64,000 nt of DNA, from positions 682,001 through 746,000 of the forward strand of contig NZ_FNYL01000002.1 in NCBI RefSeq assembly GCF_900109045.1, read 5' to 3'. Below, piece after piece: positions 1-7,886 of this stretch. The translations under genes were made by a program, and so were the position numbers. Origin of the DNA: Dyadobacter sp. SG02. Its GTDB lineage: Bacteria > Bacteroidota > Bacteroidia > Cytophagales > Spirosomataceae. The stretch's first letter is position 1. Each line of letters begins with the position of its first letter. Below the pieces are notes generated by a model. It was not told the origin of the DNA, ran no database searches, and was given only the letters and a program-made list of their open reading frames with translations.

Positions 1-253
1 GGAAGCCATTCGCAGGAATTTTAAAGGGACCCTTATTTACTGTAACGGTTTCACGCCCGAAACTGCGGAAGCAAAATTGCAAGAGGGCGTCGCTGATCTC
101 ATCGCTTTCGGTCAGCCGTTTCTGGCCAACCCCGACCTCGTTACCCGAATCGATTTGGATGCCGTATTGAATGCGCCGGATTATAACACCTTTTACTCGG
201 CAGGAGCAGATGGATATATCGACTATCCGTCGCTGGCTCTCGCGGATAACTAG
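1..253 (+). CDS. Alkene reductase (old yellow enzyme family), C-terminal part
   Basis: The window opens inside this gene, in the frame starting at base 2. The 83 visible residues end in a TAG stop at 251-253. The segment IAFGQPFLANPDLVTR is typical of the C-terminal FMN-binding end of old yellow enzyme / NemA-type ene-reductases, which reduce activated C=C bonds with NAD(P)H. The YNTFYSAGADGYIDYP tail also fits this family. The N-terminal barrel and its catalytic residues lie outside the window. A strong bidirectional hairpin follows the stop. The family call is good; the substrate cannot be told. Confidence 0.85.
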   Translation, partial: EAIRRNFKGTLIYCNGFTPETAEAKLQEGVADLIAFGQPFLANPDLVTRIDLDAVLNAPDYNTFYSAGADGYIDYPSLALADN

Positions 254-294
254 ATCCAAAAGGAGTAACCCCGCTAATGTCGAATGTTGAATAC

Positions 295-330
295 AAAACC
301 GCCGGAGAGTACATGCTTTCCGGCGGTTTT
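295..330. terminator. Bidirectional rho-independent terminator
   Basis: A perfect 12-bp stem (295-306 with 319-330, arm AAAACCGCCGGA) encloses a 12-nt loop. The arms give a T-run on either strand. It sits between the stop of the alkene reductase and the stop of the oppositely oriented gene at 343-1512, so it can end both transcripts. Confidence 0.9.
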
Positions 331-342
331 GTCATGCCAATC

Positions 343-1512
343 TTACAGCTTCCCGGCGGGCAACTTTCCCGCTTTCATGGCTTCGACCTGTTGTAATGTG
401 AATGCGGCAGCGTACAAAACCGGGTCGAGGTGGTAACAGCGGAACAAATCCGCGATGTAGTGTATACGCTCCCGGAGATCGGACCAGTCGACGGCGCCGG
501 TTTGCGAAACGCTGTCGGGGGTGGGATCGATCTCGGCGAGCAGCGCGAGCAGGCCTGCGTATGAGAGTTGAAGCAAACTATCCGGGTAGGCCCTGTTGAG
601 GTCTTTGCCCAGCGACAGTCGCAGATCGGGTGGCAAGGTCAGCGTCATGAGGTGTGCGGTGAGCTGTTCCCGTACCATGCCTTGGAGGCGGTTCAGGAGC
701 TGGTCGATGGCGGTATCCAGCCGGGACGTTTTGCCGGTGATTTTCAGGTAACCCAGGCGAATGCGGGCCAGCCAGCTTTCGGGCGGGAAAAAAGCGTCAA
801 TGATTTTCTTCCGGACGATCTCCTTATTCACCGCAAATGCTGCATTCAGCGACGACGCGATTTCCGGTTGCAGGCGCGTCTGCTCGTGAAATCCGATTTC
901 GAGGTTGGCCAGCAGCTGCAATTCCGTCCGTAGCTGTGGTTCCTGTTCGAAGAATGCGTGATAGTAATGGGTAAATGCCTGTTGCAGATATTGCTGGCCG
1001 TCGGGTGGGCTTCCGGGCCTGAATGTTGCACAAAATGCATCCAGCCGCTGCTGATTGAAGGTTTGATCTTTAAAACATAATGAAAGAAACCGCGCGAACT
1101 CCCAGCCGATTTCCTCGAATACCTTCCGGTTACCACGTCCGACGGCCTCGCTGATATTATCGATAATGCCCGCCAGCCACGTGTTGCGGATAATGCCGAG
1201 CAGCTTTTGTTGTAAAGCACTATCGATTCCCAGCTCGCCGGCAATGCGCCACAGTGCCTTCAATTCCTCCATTTGGCCGAGGTTCAGCCTGGCTTCCACG
1301 CTTCTGAGCAGATCTTCACGCCGGATGCTCTGTCCGGCCTGTTTGGAAGCCCAGGTAGCAAATGTACACCAGTTGGCCACCGGGCCCGTGCGGCCGATGA
1401 ATGCGGCAGAAAGCTCGTTGTAGCATTGGGTAATGCGCAAATTGCGGATCGCCGGGTCGGTGATCGCCGTGATGGTCCTGACTTCGTCGGGGGAAGGGAT
1501 ATGCATAGCCAA
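343..1512 (-). CDS. Conserved protein of unknown function (389 aa)
   Basis: I do not recognise a characterised family. The protein is soluble: there is no signal peptide and no membrane segment. Two stretches look like family signatures. One is NWCTFATWASKQAGQSIRRED at about residues 47-67. The other is LEIGFHEQTRLQPEI at about residues 203-217, followed later by NRAYPD. The paired His/Glu residues could bind a metal or form an active site, but that is a guess. It is transcribed toward the alkene reductase, with the shared terminator 12 bp beyond its stop. The start MAMHIPSPDEV is the only good ATG near the upstream edge. The ORF itself is solid: it is long, and overlapping frames are short. 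Confidence 0.75.
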   Translation of the reverse strand: MAMHIPSPDEVRTITAITDPAIRNLRITQCYNELSAAFIGRTGPVANWCTFATWASKQAGQSIRREDLLRSVEARLNLGQMEELKALWRIAGELGIDSALQQKLLGIIRNTWLAGIIDNISEAVGRGNRKVFEEIGWEFARFLSLCFKDQTFNQQRLDAFCATFRPGSPPDGQQYLQQAFTHYYHAFFEQEPQLRTELQLLANLEIGFHEQTRLQPEIASSLNAAFAVNKEIVRKKIIDAFFPPESWLARIRLGYLKITGKTSRLDTAIDQLLNRLQGMVREQLTAHLMTLTLPPDLRLSLGKDLNRAYPDSLLQLSYAGLLALLAEIDPTPDSVSQTGAVDWSDLRERIHYIADLFRCYHLDPVLYAAAFTLQQVEAMKAGKLPAGKL

Positions 1513-1648
1513 AAGGTTTTCCGTGCGACGCTAAAAATAGCGAAACGGAACAGCCGGAGCGAAATAACCTATTGAAAGGCTCGGATGTAGTGGCGCATTG
1601 ATGTAGATTCGGCGGTTTATGTGTTTGGATACCCATCGAAAAGCTGAT

Positions 1649-2851
1649 ATGTCGATGAATACAAAAGGCCGGTTTCTGGCAAACGTCTTCCCCCTCGTAG
1701 CTGGTCAGGCTTTTTTTCAGACGGCCGGGATACTGGTGGCCGCATTGTCGGGGCTGGTAGGGTACAACCTCGCTGCCGATAAGGCATTGGCGACGGTGCC
1801 CGTCGCGGTGATCAGCATCGGAACAGCCGCCGCGCTGATCCCCGCTTCGATGTTTATGAAAAAATACGGGCGAAAACCAGGCTTTATGCTCGGGATCGGA
1901 CTGGGTTTCCTGGCCGGGGCATTGACGTCGCTCGGCATTTACCTGGTCGATTTCTGGCTGTTCGTGGTGGGCAATATGTTTATCGGTGCATACCAGGGTT
2001 TTTCGCAGTATTACCGTTTTGCGGCGGCCGAGTCGGTGGAGGAGGCCGACAGGAGCCGCGCCATTTCGTGGGTAGTTTCCGGCGGGGTTTTCGCCGCCGT
2101 GGCAGGGCCGTCGATCGCACGGTTTACGAAAGATATAGGTGAGATACCGTTTTTGTATTCGTATTTGTCGATCATGGCATTGTCACTTTGCGCCGTTGTA
2201 GCTGTTTCGTGCCTCCGGCGCGATACGCGCGAGAGCACGCTCGCAGGTACAAGCGCACAGGAGCGGCCGATTTCGGAGATTCTGAAACGCCCTGCTTTCA
2301 TCGGCGCCATCGCTTCGTCGTCGGTAGGCTCTGCCGTGATGTTGATGGTGATGACCGCCACGCCCATTACCATGAAGATATGCGGGTACAATGCCGACGA
2401 TTCGTCGCTTGTCATTCAATGGCATGTGCTCGGGATGTTTGTACCTTCCTTTTTCACCGGCGATCTTATCCAGCGTTTCGGCGCGGTGCGGGTCATTTTA
2501 TGCGGGATACTGATATTCCTGCTGCATTTGTCCCTCGCGCTTTCGGGCACCGAATTGTTCCATTTCACCACGGGACTGATCTTTCTCGGCGTCGGCTGGA
2601 ACTTCATGTTTATCGGTGGTACCGCATTGCTTACCAAATCCTACGCCGCGGGCGACCGCGCCAAAAGTCAGGCATTTCACGATTTTATGGTGTATGCCGT
2701 GGCCACTATATCGTCGTTCACAGCTGGCGCGGCACTCGACCGCTGGGGATGGAATGTGGTGAACCTGATCGCCGCGCCGTTGCTCATTACCGCTTTCGCC
2801 ATTCTGCTATGGTTCTCGTTCACAGAGCGGAAATCGCAGATAGCGCCTTAG
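1649..2851 (+). CDS. MFS transporter (about 400 aa, probably 12 membrane segments)
   Basis: This is a major facilitator superfamily permease of the inner membrane. Hydrophobic segments run through the whole length. The cytoplasmic loop after TM2 carries MKKYGRKPGF, a version of the MFS loop motif GxxxDRxGRR. The C-terminal half begins near residue 205 after a polar central loop. The ATG at 1649 (MSMNTKGRFL) is preferred over the upstream ATG at 1619, because the latter only adds a polar leader. The gene is divergent from the unknown gene at 343-1512. Nothing in the sequence or neighbours identifies the substrate. Confidence 0.85.
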   Translation: MSMNTKGRFLANVFPLVAGQAFFQTAGILVAALSGLVGYNLAADKALATVPVAVISIGTAAALIPASMFMKKYGRKPGFMLGIGLGFLAGALTSLGIYLVDFWLFVVGNMFIGAYQGFSQYYRFAAAESVEEADRSRAISWVVSGGVFAAVAGPSIARFTKDIGEIPFLYSYLSIMALSLCAVVAVSCLRRDTRESTLAGTSAQERPISEILKRPAFIGAIASSSVGSAVMLMVMTATPITMKICGYNADDSSLVIQWHVLGMFVPSFFTGDLIQRFGAVRVILCGILIFLLHLSLALSGTELFHFTTGLIFLGVGWNFMFIGGTALLTKSYAAGDRAKSQAFHDFMVYAVATISSFTAGAALDRWGWNVVNLIAAPLLITAFAILLWFSFTERKSQIAP

Positions 2852-2881
2852 CTGATCAGGTTCGGATTCCGTTTATTTCGG

Positions 2882-3451
2882 CTAATGCGTGATCTTGTCT
2901 CCAGACAGCCGGTCTCCGAGCAGTTTCGTTTCCGCTTCGGTAAGCTTGTCTACCAGTGCATACCGCCTCGACTTCGTAATAGCCATTTCGTCCATTGCAT
3001 CGACCATGTTTTTGTAGCTCGAAACGGCTGTCGGTTTGATCACCACGATCAGAGAGCGGTCATCATTTCCCTGGCGTGGCAGGGCGGCGACACGTTTTTG
3101 CGCAGCGAAGATCACGTTCCTGAGTTCAAATCCTGGGCGGGTGGTTTGGAGGGATGCAGAAGCACGGTCGTCATCCGCGGCAATGCCATCGAGGTAATAC
3201 ACCTGATCGTGATCGCCCAGGAAAAGCGTCAGAACGCCGGAAGCGCGGATTGGTTCGGTCTCGATAATGGTGGTTTTATCCGGGAAGAATACCGACATCG
3301 AGGTGGGCTTGCTCATCGTAGTCGCGAGCATGAAGAATGTGATCAGTAAAAAGCCCAGATCTACCATGGGTGTCATATCTACGCGGGTGGAAACCCTGCT
3401 TCTTGCTCTGCCGGTGCCGTGGGCGTTGCCGGGTACTTCTATTGCTGCCAT
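2882..3451 (-). CDS. exbD: ExbD/TolR-type biopolymer transport protein
   Basis: This 189-aa protein has the ExbD plan: a short cytoplasmic N-terminus, one membrane helix and a periplasmic domain. The segment VDMTPMVDLGFLLITFFML (about residues 24-42) carries the conserved Asp within the helix that takes part in proton-driven energising of TonB. ExbD normally works with ExbB/MotA-type partners, and no exbB or tonB is adjacent here. Extra ExbD copies are common in Bacteroidota and often sit in exbB-exbD-exbD-tonB clusters, so this one is an orphan. It converges on the MFS gene, with a gap of about 30 bp. Confidence 0.9.
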   Translation of the reverse strand: MAAIEVPGNAHGTGRARSRVSTRVDMTPMVDLGFLLITFFMLATTMSKPTSMSVFFPDKTTIIETEPIRASGVLTLFLGDHDQVYYLDGIAADDDRASASLQTTRPGFELRNVIFAAQKRVAALPRQGNDDRSLIVVIKPTAVSSYKNMVDAMDEMAITKSRRYALVDKLTEAETKLLGDRLSGDKITH

Positions 3452-3764
3452 TTGTCAGGTTGGTTAGTAGTTGAAATGTGTTCTTAACCTTACTGATCAA
3501 ATATATAATTTAATTTTATATAAAATAAATTAAAGTAAAATTTCTTGCAACGTTCAAACCACCTCTTTGAGCTGGCGCAGCGTTTGGCCGCTAAAAAAGA
3601 AACACCAGCGCAGGGCCGGTGTCGAAGTGTTAATTTTCATGGCTAATGATAAGTTGTTTCCAGGTCACCCGAAAAACAATGCAAACGTAACATACCGCGC
3701 CGACGTCGTTGCGCTGAAACTATTTACTGGTAATTTTCATGAGTATCCGGCATTTTTCGATGAT
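3452..3764. other. Intergenic region, 313 bp
   Basis: This stretch lies between exbD and the DoxX-like gene, which both read leftward. An AT-rich block at about 3495-3545 immediately upstream of exbD is the likely exbD promoter region. A terminator-like hairpin lies at 3593-3622. No convincing coding sequence was found. Confidence 0.6.
3593..3622 (-). terminator. Probable terminator for the DoxX-like gene
   Basis: On the minus strand an 8-bp stem (ACACCGGC / GCTGGTGT, with one G-T pair) and a 5-nt loop are followed by TTCTTTTTT. It lies about 140 bp after the DoxX-like stop codon, so the assignment is tentative. Confidence 0.5.
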
Positions 3765-4475
3765 TTAACGGTTTTTTGACGCCTTCTCGTAAATTTTCAG
3801 GCAAGTGTCCAGCGGCATGCCCCGGTTGTAAATGCAGTCGCAGAACTGGTTACAAGCCGGGTCACCATTAGGCCCGCCGCAGCCGTTGGTGCATTCAAGC
3901 TCGGAGTTGCCGGGGCGGATGTTGTACAGATACATGTTGCCAATGATCACCGTAGCAACAATGGCGATCACCATCCCGAAGAATGCGAACGGAAATTTGT
4001 TGTTGAGGGGTTTGTATTCCGGTATGCCCAGTTCGGCGCATTTGAAAGGCAATATGTACCGGACCCTGTCGAAGTACCAGCAAAGCAGGAAAATGTTCGC
4101 CAGCAAAATGAGTGTGACAATGCGCGTGCCTTCGAAACGGGTGGCGTGTACCAGCACGGTGATATTGAGCATAATAGGGAAAGCCATGAGCGCGCCCAGT
4201 ACCGCGGTACGCGGGATGAGCAACAGGGCGGCGGTGATCAGCTGACCGGCGCCGATGAACGTATAATAATAGCCGGTCAAATGCAGGGCGTCGAAATAAT
4301 GCCCGAGCGGATGGTTCGAAGGCAGCGCAGTGAACCTTTCTCCGCTAACTTTCACAAAACCCGAAGGAACAAAGGCCAGCGCCACGCCAATGCGGCAAAA
4401 AGTGGCGAAATAGCGGAACCATTTGTTCCCTTTCGCTTCAACGTAACATGCGGCAAGGCGGTTGATCAGATTCAT
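3765..4475 (-). CDS. DoxX-like membrane protein with a Cys-rich C-terminal tail
   Basis: This 236-aa integral membrane protein has a four-helix DoxX-like core (about residues 20-150) with CRIGVALAFVPSGFVKV at its start. A fifth helix, PFAFFGMVIAIVATVIIGNMY, lies near residue 165. The unusual part is the last 50 residues, which follow the final helix. They hold seven cysteines in a pattern resembling CTNGCGGPNGDPACNQFCDC. Such a tail could bind metal or form disulfides if periplasmic. DoxX proteins are often linked to thiol or redox homeostasis, but no function is shown here. The gene is flanked by AT-rich spacers and appears monocistronic. Confidence 0.8.
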   Translation of the reverse strand: MNLINRLAACYVEAKGNKWFRYFATFCRIGVALAFVPSGFVKVSGERFTALPSNHPLGHYFDALHLTGYYYTFIGAGQLITAALLLIPRTAVLGALMAFPIMLNITVLVHATRFEGTRIVTLILLANIFLLCWYFDRVRYILPFKCAELGIPEYKPLNNKFPFAFFGMVIAIVATVIIGNMYLYNIRPGNSELECTNGCGGPNGDPACNQFCDCIYNRGMPLDTCLKIYEKASKNR

Positions 4476-4535
4476 AGTTGCGGTATATTTTGTTCAAATA
4501 TTTATAAAGTACTTTGTATTTCAAAGTAAAACTCA

Positions 4536-4571
4536 AATAAAAAATTGCCGCCAGTTCGATCTGACGGCAAT
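4536..4571 (-). terminator. Rho-independent terminator of the PadR-permease operon
   Basis: Read on the minus strand, ATTGCCGTCAG and CTGGCGGCAAT form a stem of ten pairs with one mismatch. A 6-nt loop separates the arms and a run of six T follows. It begins 4 bp beyond the permease stop codon. Confidence 0.9.
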
Positions 4572-4574
4572 GGC

Positions 4575-7217
4575 CTATTCGCTTTTCAGCACCTTCGCCG
4601 GATTGCTCCGGGCCGCCCGGGCAGTTTGCGAGCCGATCATGACGAGCGCCAGCAGCATTACAACCAATGCGCCGCCCAGTAATTCAGCCAGGCCGATGGG
4701 CTGGTGGTAGGCGAACCGGGTGAGCAACACTTTGTCGAACAGCAGGTAGGTAACCGGCAGGGCAATGAGCGCCGCGATGCCCAGGAGCGTGATAAAACCA
4801 CGGCAGAGGAGGTATATCAGCCCGGGTTCGCTGGCGCCGAGTACTTTGCGGATGCTGATTTCCTTCAACTTGGTTTCGGTAGTGAACACCACCATACCGA
4901 AAAGGCCTAGGGAGGCGATGCAGATGGCCAGAAATGCGAGGAACCCGATGGCTTTCACCATCATGGAGAGTTCGCTGTACGCATTCTCGATCTCCTGATC
5001 GTAAAAATTGGCTTTCAGCGGATGCACTTTATCGAACTGTTTCCACGCCGATTCGACTTTCGCCATCGTGCTTTCCAGGTCGGTGGAAGCGATTTCCAGG
5101 TTCAGGTAACCCCATGGCTCGCTTTTCGAATAGCGGAACATCACCGGCTCGATCTTGTTTTCCATGGTTCCGTAGTGGAAGTCTTTCAGTACGCCCACAA
5201 TGGTGAGCTTCCGCCCCTCGACTTCGATAATATGTTCCAGTGCTTTGTGCGGGTCGCGGTCGCCGATATTGAACCGTTTTAAAACCTGCTGGTTTACAAT
5301 GAGTTCGCTTTCATTTCCTTTTTCGGGGCGTAGCTTGAAATTGTTGCCGGCCAGCAGCTTGTGCTTGTGGATGGGCAGGTAGTTTTCATCCACCGTATTC
5401 ACCCACACCAATGCGGAATCGGCAGGTTGCGTTGCTTTGCCAGATGGGTAATATTTTACATCGAAGCCATAAATACTGCCCACACTCGTGATCATGCTCG
5501 ATTGGGAAACCTGTTTTACTTCGGGGATTTCCGCAAGCTCCTTTTTCAATGCTGCCGCTTCCGCTCCGCGGAGTTTGATATTGAGGATATTTTCCGTGTT
5601 GAAACCCAGGTCGAAATTCAGAAAGCCTTTGTACTGGCTGTAACCCACCAGGGTAGTGGCGATGAATATCAGCGAAAGGACATATTGCGTCACGATCAAC
5701 ACCCGGCGCAGGCCGAGATGCCTGAAAATTTTGAGCCCCGAGGCATCTTTCATCACAGACAGCGCATTGATTTTGGAGAAAAACACCGCAGGCAAAAATC
5801 CCGCCGCCAGGCCTGTGAATGCCGCCAGCGCTATAAACCAGAGTATCGAACGCCAGGACAGGCCTAGCGTGAAAATCTCGGAAACGTGCGGGTCCAGTGA
5901 GAGGAATTCCCTCCGCAAAAACAGGTATAACCCAAAAGAAAACAGCAGCGCAAGAAAGGCGATCATTACCGATTCGGCGATGAACTGGCCCAGGACATGG
6001 CTCCTGTGCGCACCTATGATCTTACGCACGCCCACCTCGCGCGAGCGCCTGAGCGAGCGTGCGACCGACAGGTTGGTGTAATTGAAACAAGCCGAAAGGA
6101 TGATCACAAATGCGAGTCCGGCCAATATCCAGACCGTGACCGGCTCGATGCGCGGCCCCATATTGTTGGAAAGCTTCCGGCCCAGCGCGATATCCTTGAT
6201 CGGTTGGAGGGATAACGTTACTTTTTTATGGACCAGCACTTTGTTTTCCTCGGTGCCGATCTGGTCGAGCGCCCGCTGTATGCCTGCCGTGCCGCCCTTT
6301 TTAGGGATTGTCATATATATGTAGTTGGACCACACATTATCCCAGTTGTAAAACCCGTCCTGCTTTTTGCCCATCGTAGCGTCCGCGGTAGCGAACGACA
6401 CCAGCGCATCGAAACGGATGTGCGAGAGGTGGGGAACGTCCCGGGCCACGCCGGTAACCTGGTAATCGAGCGTGTCGAAGCGCACGGTGTGTCCTACCAC
6501 ATGGGTATTGCCAAACAATTTCAGGGCTGTTTTCTCTGTCAAAACCAGCGAGTAGGGCTCTTTGAGCGCCGTGGCCGCATCGCCGGCGATCAACGGGAAG
6601 GTGAATACCTTGAAAAACGATTGGTCAGCCCAGGTGGCTTCGAATGGAAAGGTGTTCTGGCCCACTTTGGCATCTCCCGAAAAGCCGTTTCGCATAATCG
6701 TAAAATTCTCGATGCCCGGCACGTCGCCCGCCAGCCGTTGGGCGGTTCTTACGGACGTGGAAGCGAGGTCCATCGGCGGTTTACCGTCGTCCTGATGCCT
6801 GGTGACGACCCGGTAAATGCGGTCTTTCTTTTCATGAAAGTCGTCGTAGGAACGCAGGTCGTTCACGATGGCGATCACCAGCAGCCCTACCGACATGCTT
6901 ACAGCCAGACCGATGATATTGATAAACGAAAACAGTTTGTTACGGACGAGGTTACGCCTCGAAGTTTTGAAATAGCTGCCGATCATCATGAAATGGGTTA
7001 GGAAAGTGAGAGGTTCTATTTTACGGATGGTGTACGGTCGCAGGAACTTGATCACGTCTATCAGGTAAATCAGTTGTGCATGCCGCAGGCTTTTGTCGCG
7101 GAGGTTGCGAATAAAGTATTCATAAAGGTCGCCTTCCAGGTCTTCGAGCAGCCGGGGCCGGCAGTACCATTTCAGAAAAGCGGTGGCCCATTGCGGAGGT
7201 TGCGGGTCCTTTTTCAT
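4575..7217 (-). CDS. FtsX/MacB-type ABC permease with N-terminal permease-prefix domain
   Basis: At 880 aa this matches the large Bacteroidota permeases controlled by PadR. A short soluble prefix (about residues 1-75, WYCRPRLLEDLEGDLYEYF) precedes two MacB_PCD/FtsX modules. The first core starts with NLVRNKLFSFINIIGLA near residue 90, then a periplasmic domain and a four-helix FtsX block near residues 365-530. The second periplasmic domain precedes the last block, which starts near residue 760 (ASLGLFGMVVF, then KEISIRKVLGAS). No ATP-binding subunit is nearby, which is usual for this group. The start overlaps the PadR stop by 4 bp, indicating translational coupling. It probably drives export or envelope stress responses; the substrate is unknown. 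Confidence 0.9.
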   Translation of the reverse strand: MKKDPQPPQWATAFLKWYCRPRLLEDLEGDLYEYFIRNLRDKSLRHAQLIYLIDVIKFLRPYTIRKIEPLTFLTHFMMIGSYFKTSRRNLVRNKLFSFINIIGLAVSMSVGLLVIAIVNDLRSYDDFHEKKDRIYRVVTRHQDDGKPPMDLASTSVRTAQRLAGDVPGIENFTIMRNGFSGDAKVGQNTFPFEATWADQSFFKVFTFPLIAGDAATALKEPYSLVLTEKTALKLFGNTHVVGHTVRFDTLDYQVTGVARDVPHLSHIRFDALVSFATADATMGKKQDGFYNWDNVWSNYIYMTIPKKGGTAGIQRALDQIGTEENKVLVHKKVTLSLQPIKDIALGRKLSNNMGPRIEPVTVWILAGLAFVIILSACFNYTNLSVARSLRRSREVGVRKIIGAHRSHVLGQFIAESVMIAFLALLFSFGLYLFLRREFLSLDPHVSEIFTLGLSWRSILWFIALAAFTGLAAGFLPAVFFSKINALSVMKDASGLKIFRHLGLRRVLIVTQYVLSLIFIATTLVGYSQYKGFLNFDLGFNTENILNIKLRGAEAAALKKELAEIPEVKQVSQSSMITSVGSIYGFDVKYYPSGKATQPADSALVWVNTVDENYLPIHKHKLLAGNNFKLRPEKGNESELIVNQQVLKRFNIGDRDPHKALEHIIEVEGRKLTIVGVLKDFHYGTMENKIEPVMFRYSKSEPWGYLNLEIASTDLESTMAKVESAWKQFDKVHPLKANFYDQEIENAYSELSMMVKAIGFLAFLAICIASLGLFGMVVFTTETKLKEISIRKVLGASEPGLIYLLCRGFITLLGIAALIALPVTYLLFDKVLLTRFAYHQPIGLAELLGGALVVMLLALVMIGSQTARAARSNPAKVLKSE

Positions 7218-7555
7218 ATCGAACCTTCGAGGTTAAAGCCGGGGATATTCCGCCAGATCGCCTCGCGTAATTCCTTCGCACGCATGAGCGCCACCTTCCC
7301 GGCGTGGGTAACTTCATAAAAACGTTTCCGTTTACCGCCGCGGGTCGCGCTGGCATCGCCGAGGTGGCTTTTGGCGAGTCCTTTTTCTTCCAGCCTGTTC
7401 AGTACGGCATGCACCACCCCCAGCTTCACCGAGCGGCCGGTGTACCGTTCGAGTTCGTCGCAAATGGCGACGCTGTACGCTTCCGCCGCAAGGGACGCGA
7501 TGGTGAGCAATACGAGTTCTTCAAATTCGCCCAGATTGGTCCCTTTCATTGGCAC
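7214..7555 (-). CDS. PadR-family transcriptional regulator
   Basis: This 113-aa protein is a winged-helix repressor of the short PadR type. LGEFEELVLLTIA starts helix 1. SVKLGVVHAVLNRLEEKGL spans the recognition helix and the start of the wing, and GKRKRFYEVTHAGKVAL completes the wing. It overlaps the downstream permease gene by 4 bp. Members paired with prefix-domain permeases normally repress their own operon and respond to a small molecule. The spacer upstream (7556-7690) is AT-rich and should hold the operator, though I see no clear palindrome. Confidence 0.92.
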   Translation of the reverse strand: MPMKGTNLGEFEELVLLTIASLAAEAYSVAICDELERYTGRSVKLGVVHAVLNRLEEKGLAKSHLGDASATRGGKRKRFYEVTHAGKVALMRAKELREAIWRNIPGFNLEGSI

Positions 7556-7690
7556 ACAATGGTTTAGTCTATTTTGTCATTAAATGTATGTATTATAAAA
7601 ATATAAAATCATGTTTTGTATGTAAAATGTTCCTGCCAATCATTTATCGATCTCTATTGATCTCAATCTTTTATCAATCCTAATCATCTG

Positions 7691-7800
7691 ATCCCCGGGC
7701 TAAAGTCCGGGGCAACGGGACTGGCGGTGGACAAAAAAGAGGTTGTCGTTGCCGACAACCTCTGATGCCAATCCTTTGCCCCGGTCTTTAGACCGGGGAT
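7691..7800. repeat. REP-like nested inverted repeat
   Basis: Two 25-bp arms (7691-7715 and 7776-7800) are inverted copies with three mismatches. Each arm is itself a small palindrome of the form CCCCGG-N-CCGGGG. Between them lies a perfect 11-bp stem-loop (7738-7763). The layout suggests a mobile REP/MITE-like unit inserted after the susCD operon. It may occur elsewhere in the genome, but I cannot check that from this window. Confidence 0.65.
7731..7763 (-). terminator. Rho-independent terminator downstream of susCD
   Basis: On the minus strand AGAGGTTGTCG, a GCAA loop and CGACAACCTCT form a perfect 11-bp stem followed by TTTTTTGT. It lies about 125 bp past the susD stop, within the REP-like element. 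Confidence 0.8.
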
Positions 7801-7820
7801 AGAAAGAATAAGGATTTCTG

Positions 7821-7885
7821 AACTAGATTTTTAGAACTAGATTTTTATAACTGGATTTCCGGAACCAGACTTTCCAGAATCAGAA
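7821..7885. repeat. Degenerate 14-bp tandem repeat
   Basis: Four to five units start at 7821, 7835, 7849, 7863 and 7878. The first two are nearly identical (AACTAGATTTTTAG, then ending AT). Later units drift (AACTGGATTTCCGG, then AACCAGACTTTCCAG). The array ends at the susD stop codon. Confidence 0.6.
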
Positions 7886-7886
7886 A

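Larger units (their letters stand above)
7556..7886. other. Intergenic region with REP-like palindromes and a short tandem repeat
   Basis: These 331 bp separate the padR start from the susD stop. The right two thirds hold a nested palindromic element and a degenerate 14-bp tandem repeat, listed separately. The left third is AT-rich and is the probable padR promoter region. No gene was found. Confidence 0.7.

Noticed and set aside
7821-7885. CRISPR-like array
   Set aside because: The 14-bp units are contiguous without spacers and no cas genes occur in the window.
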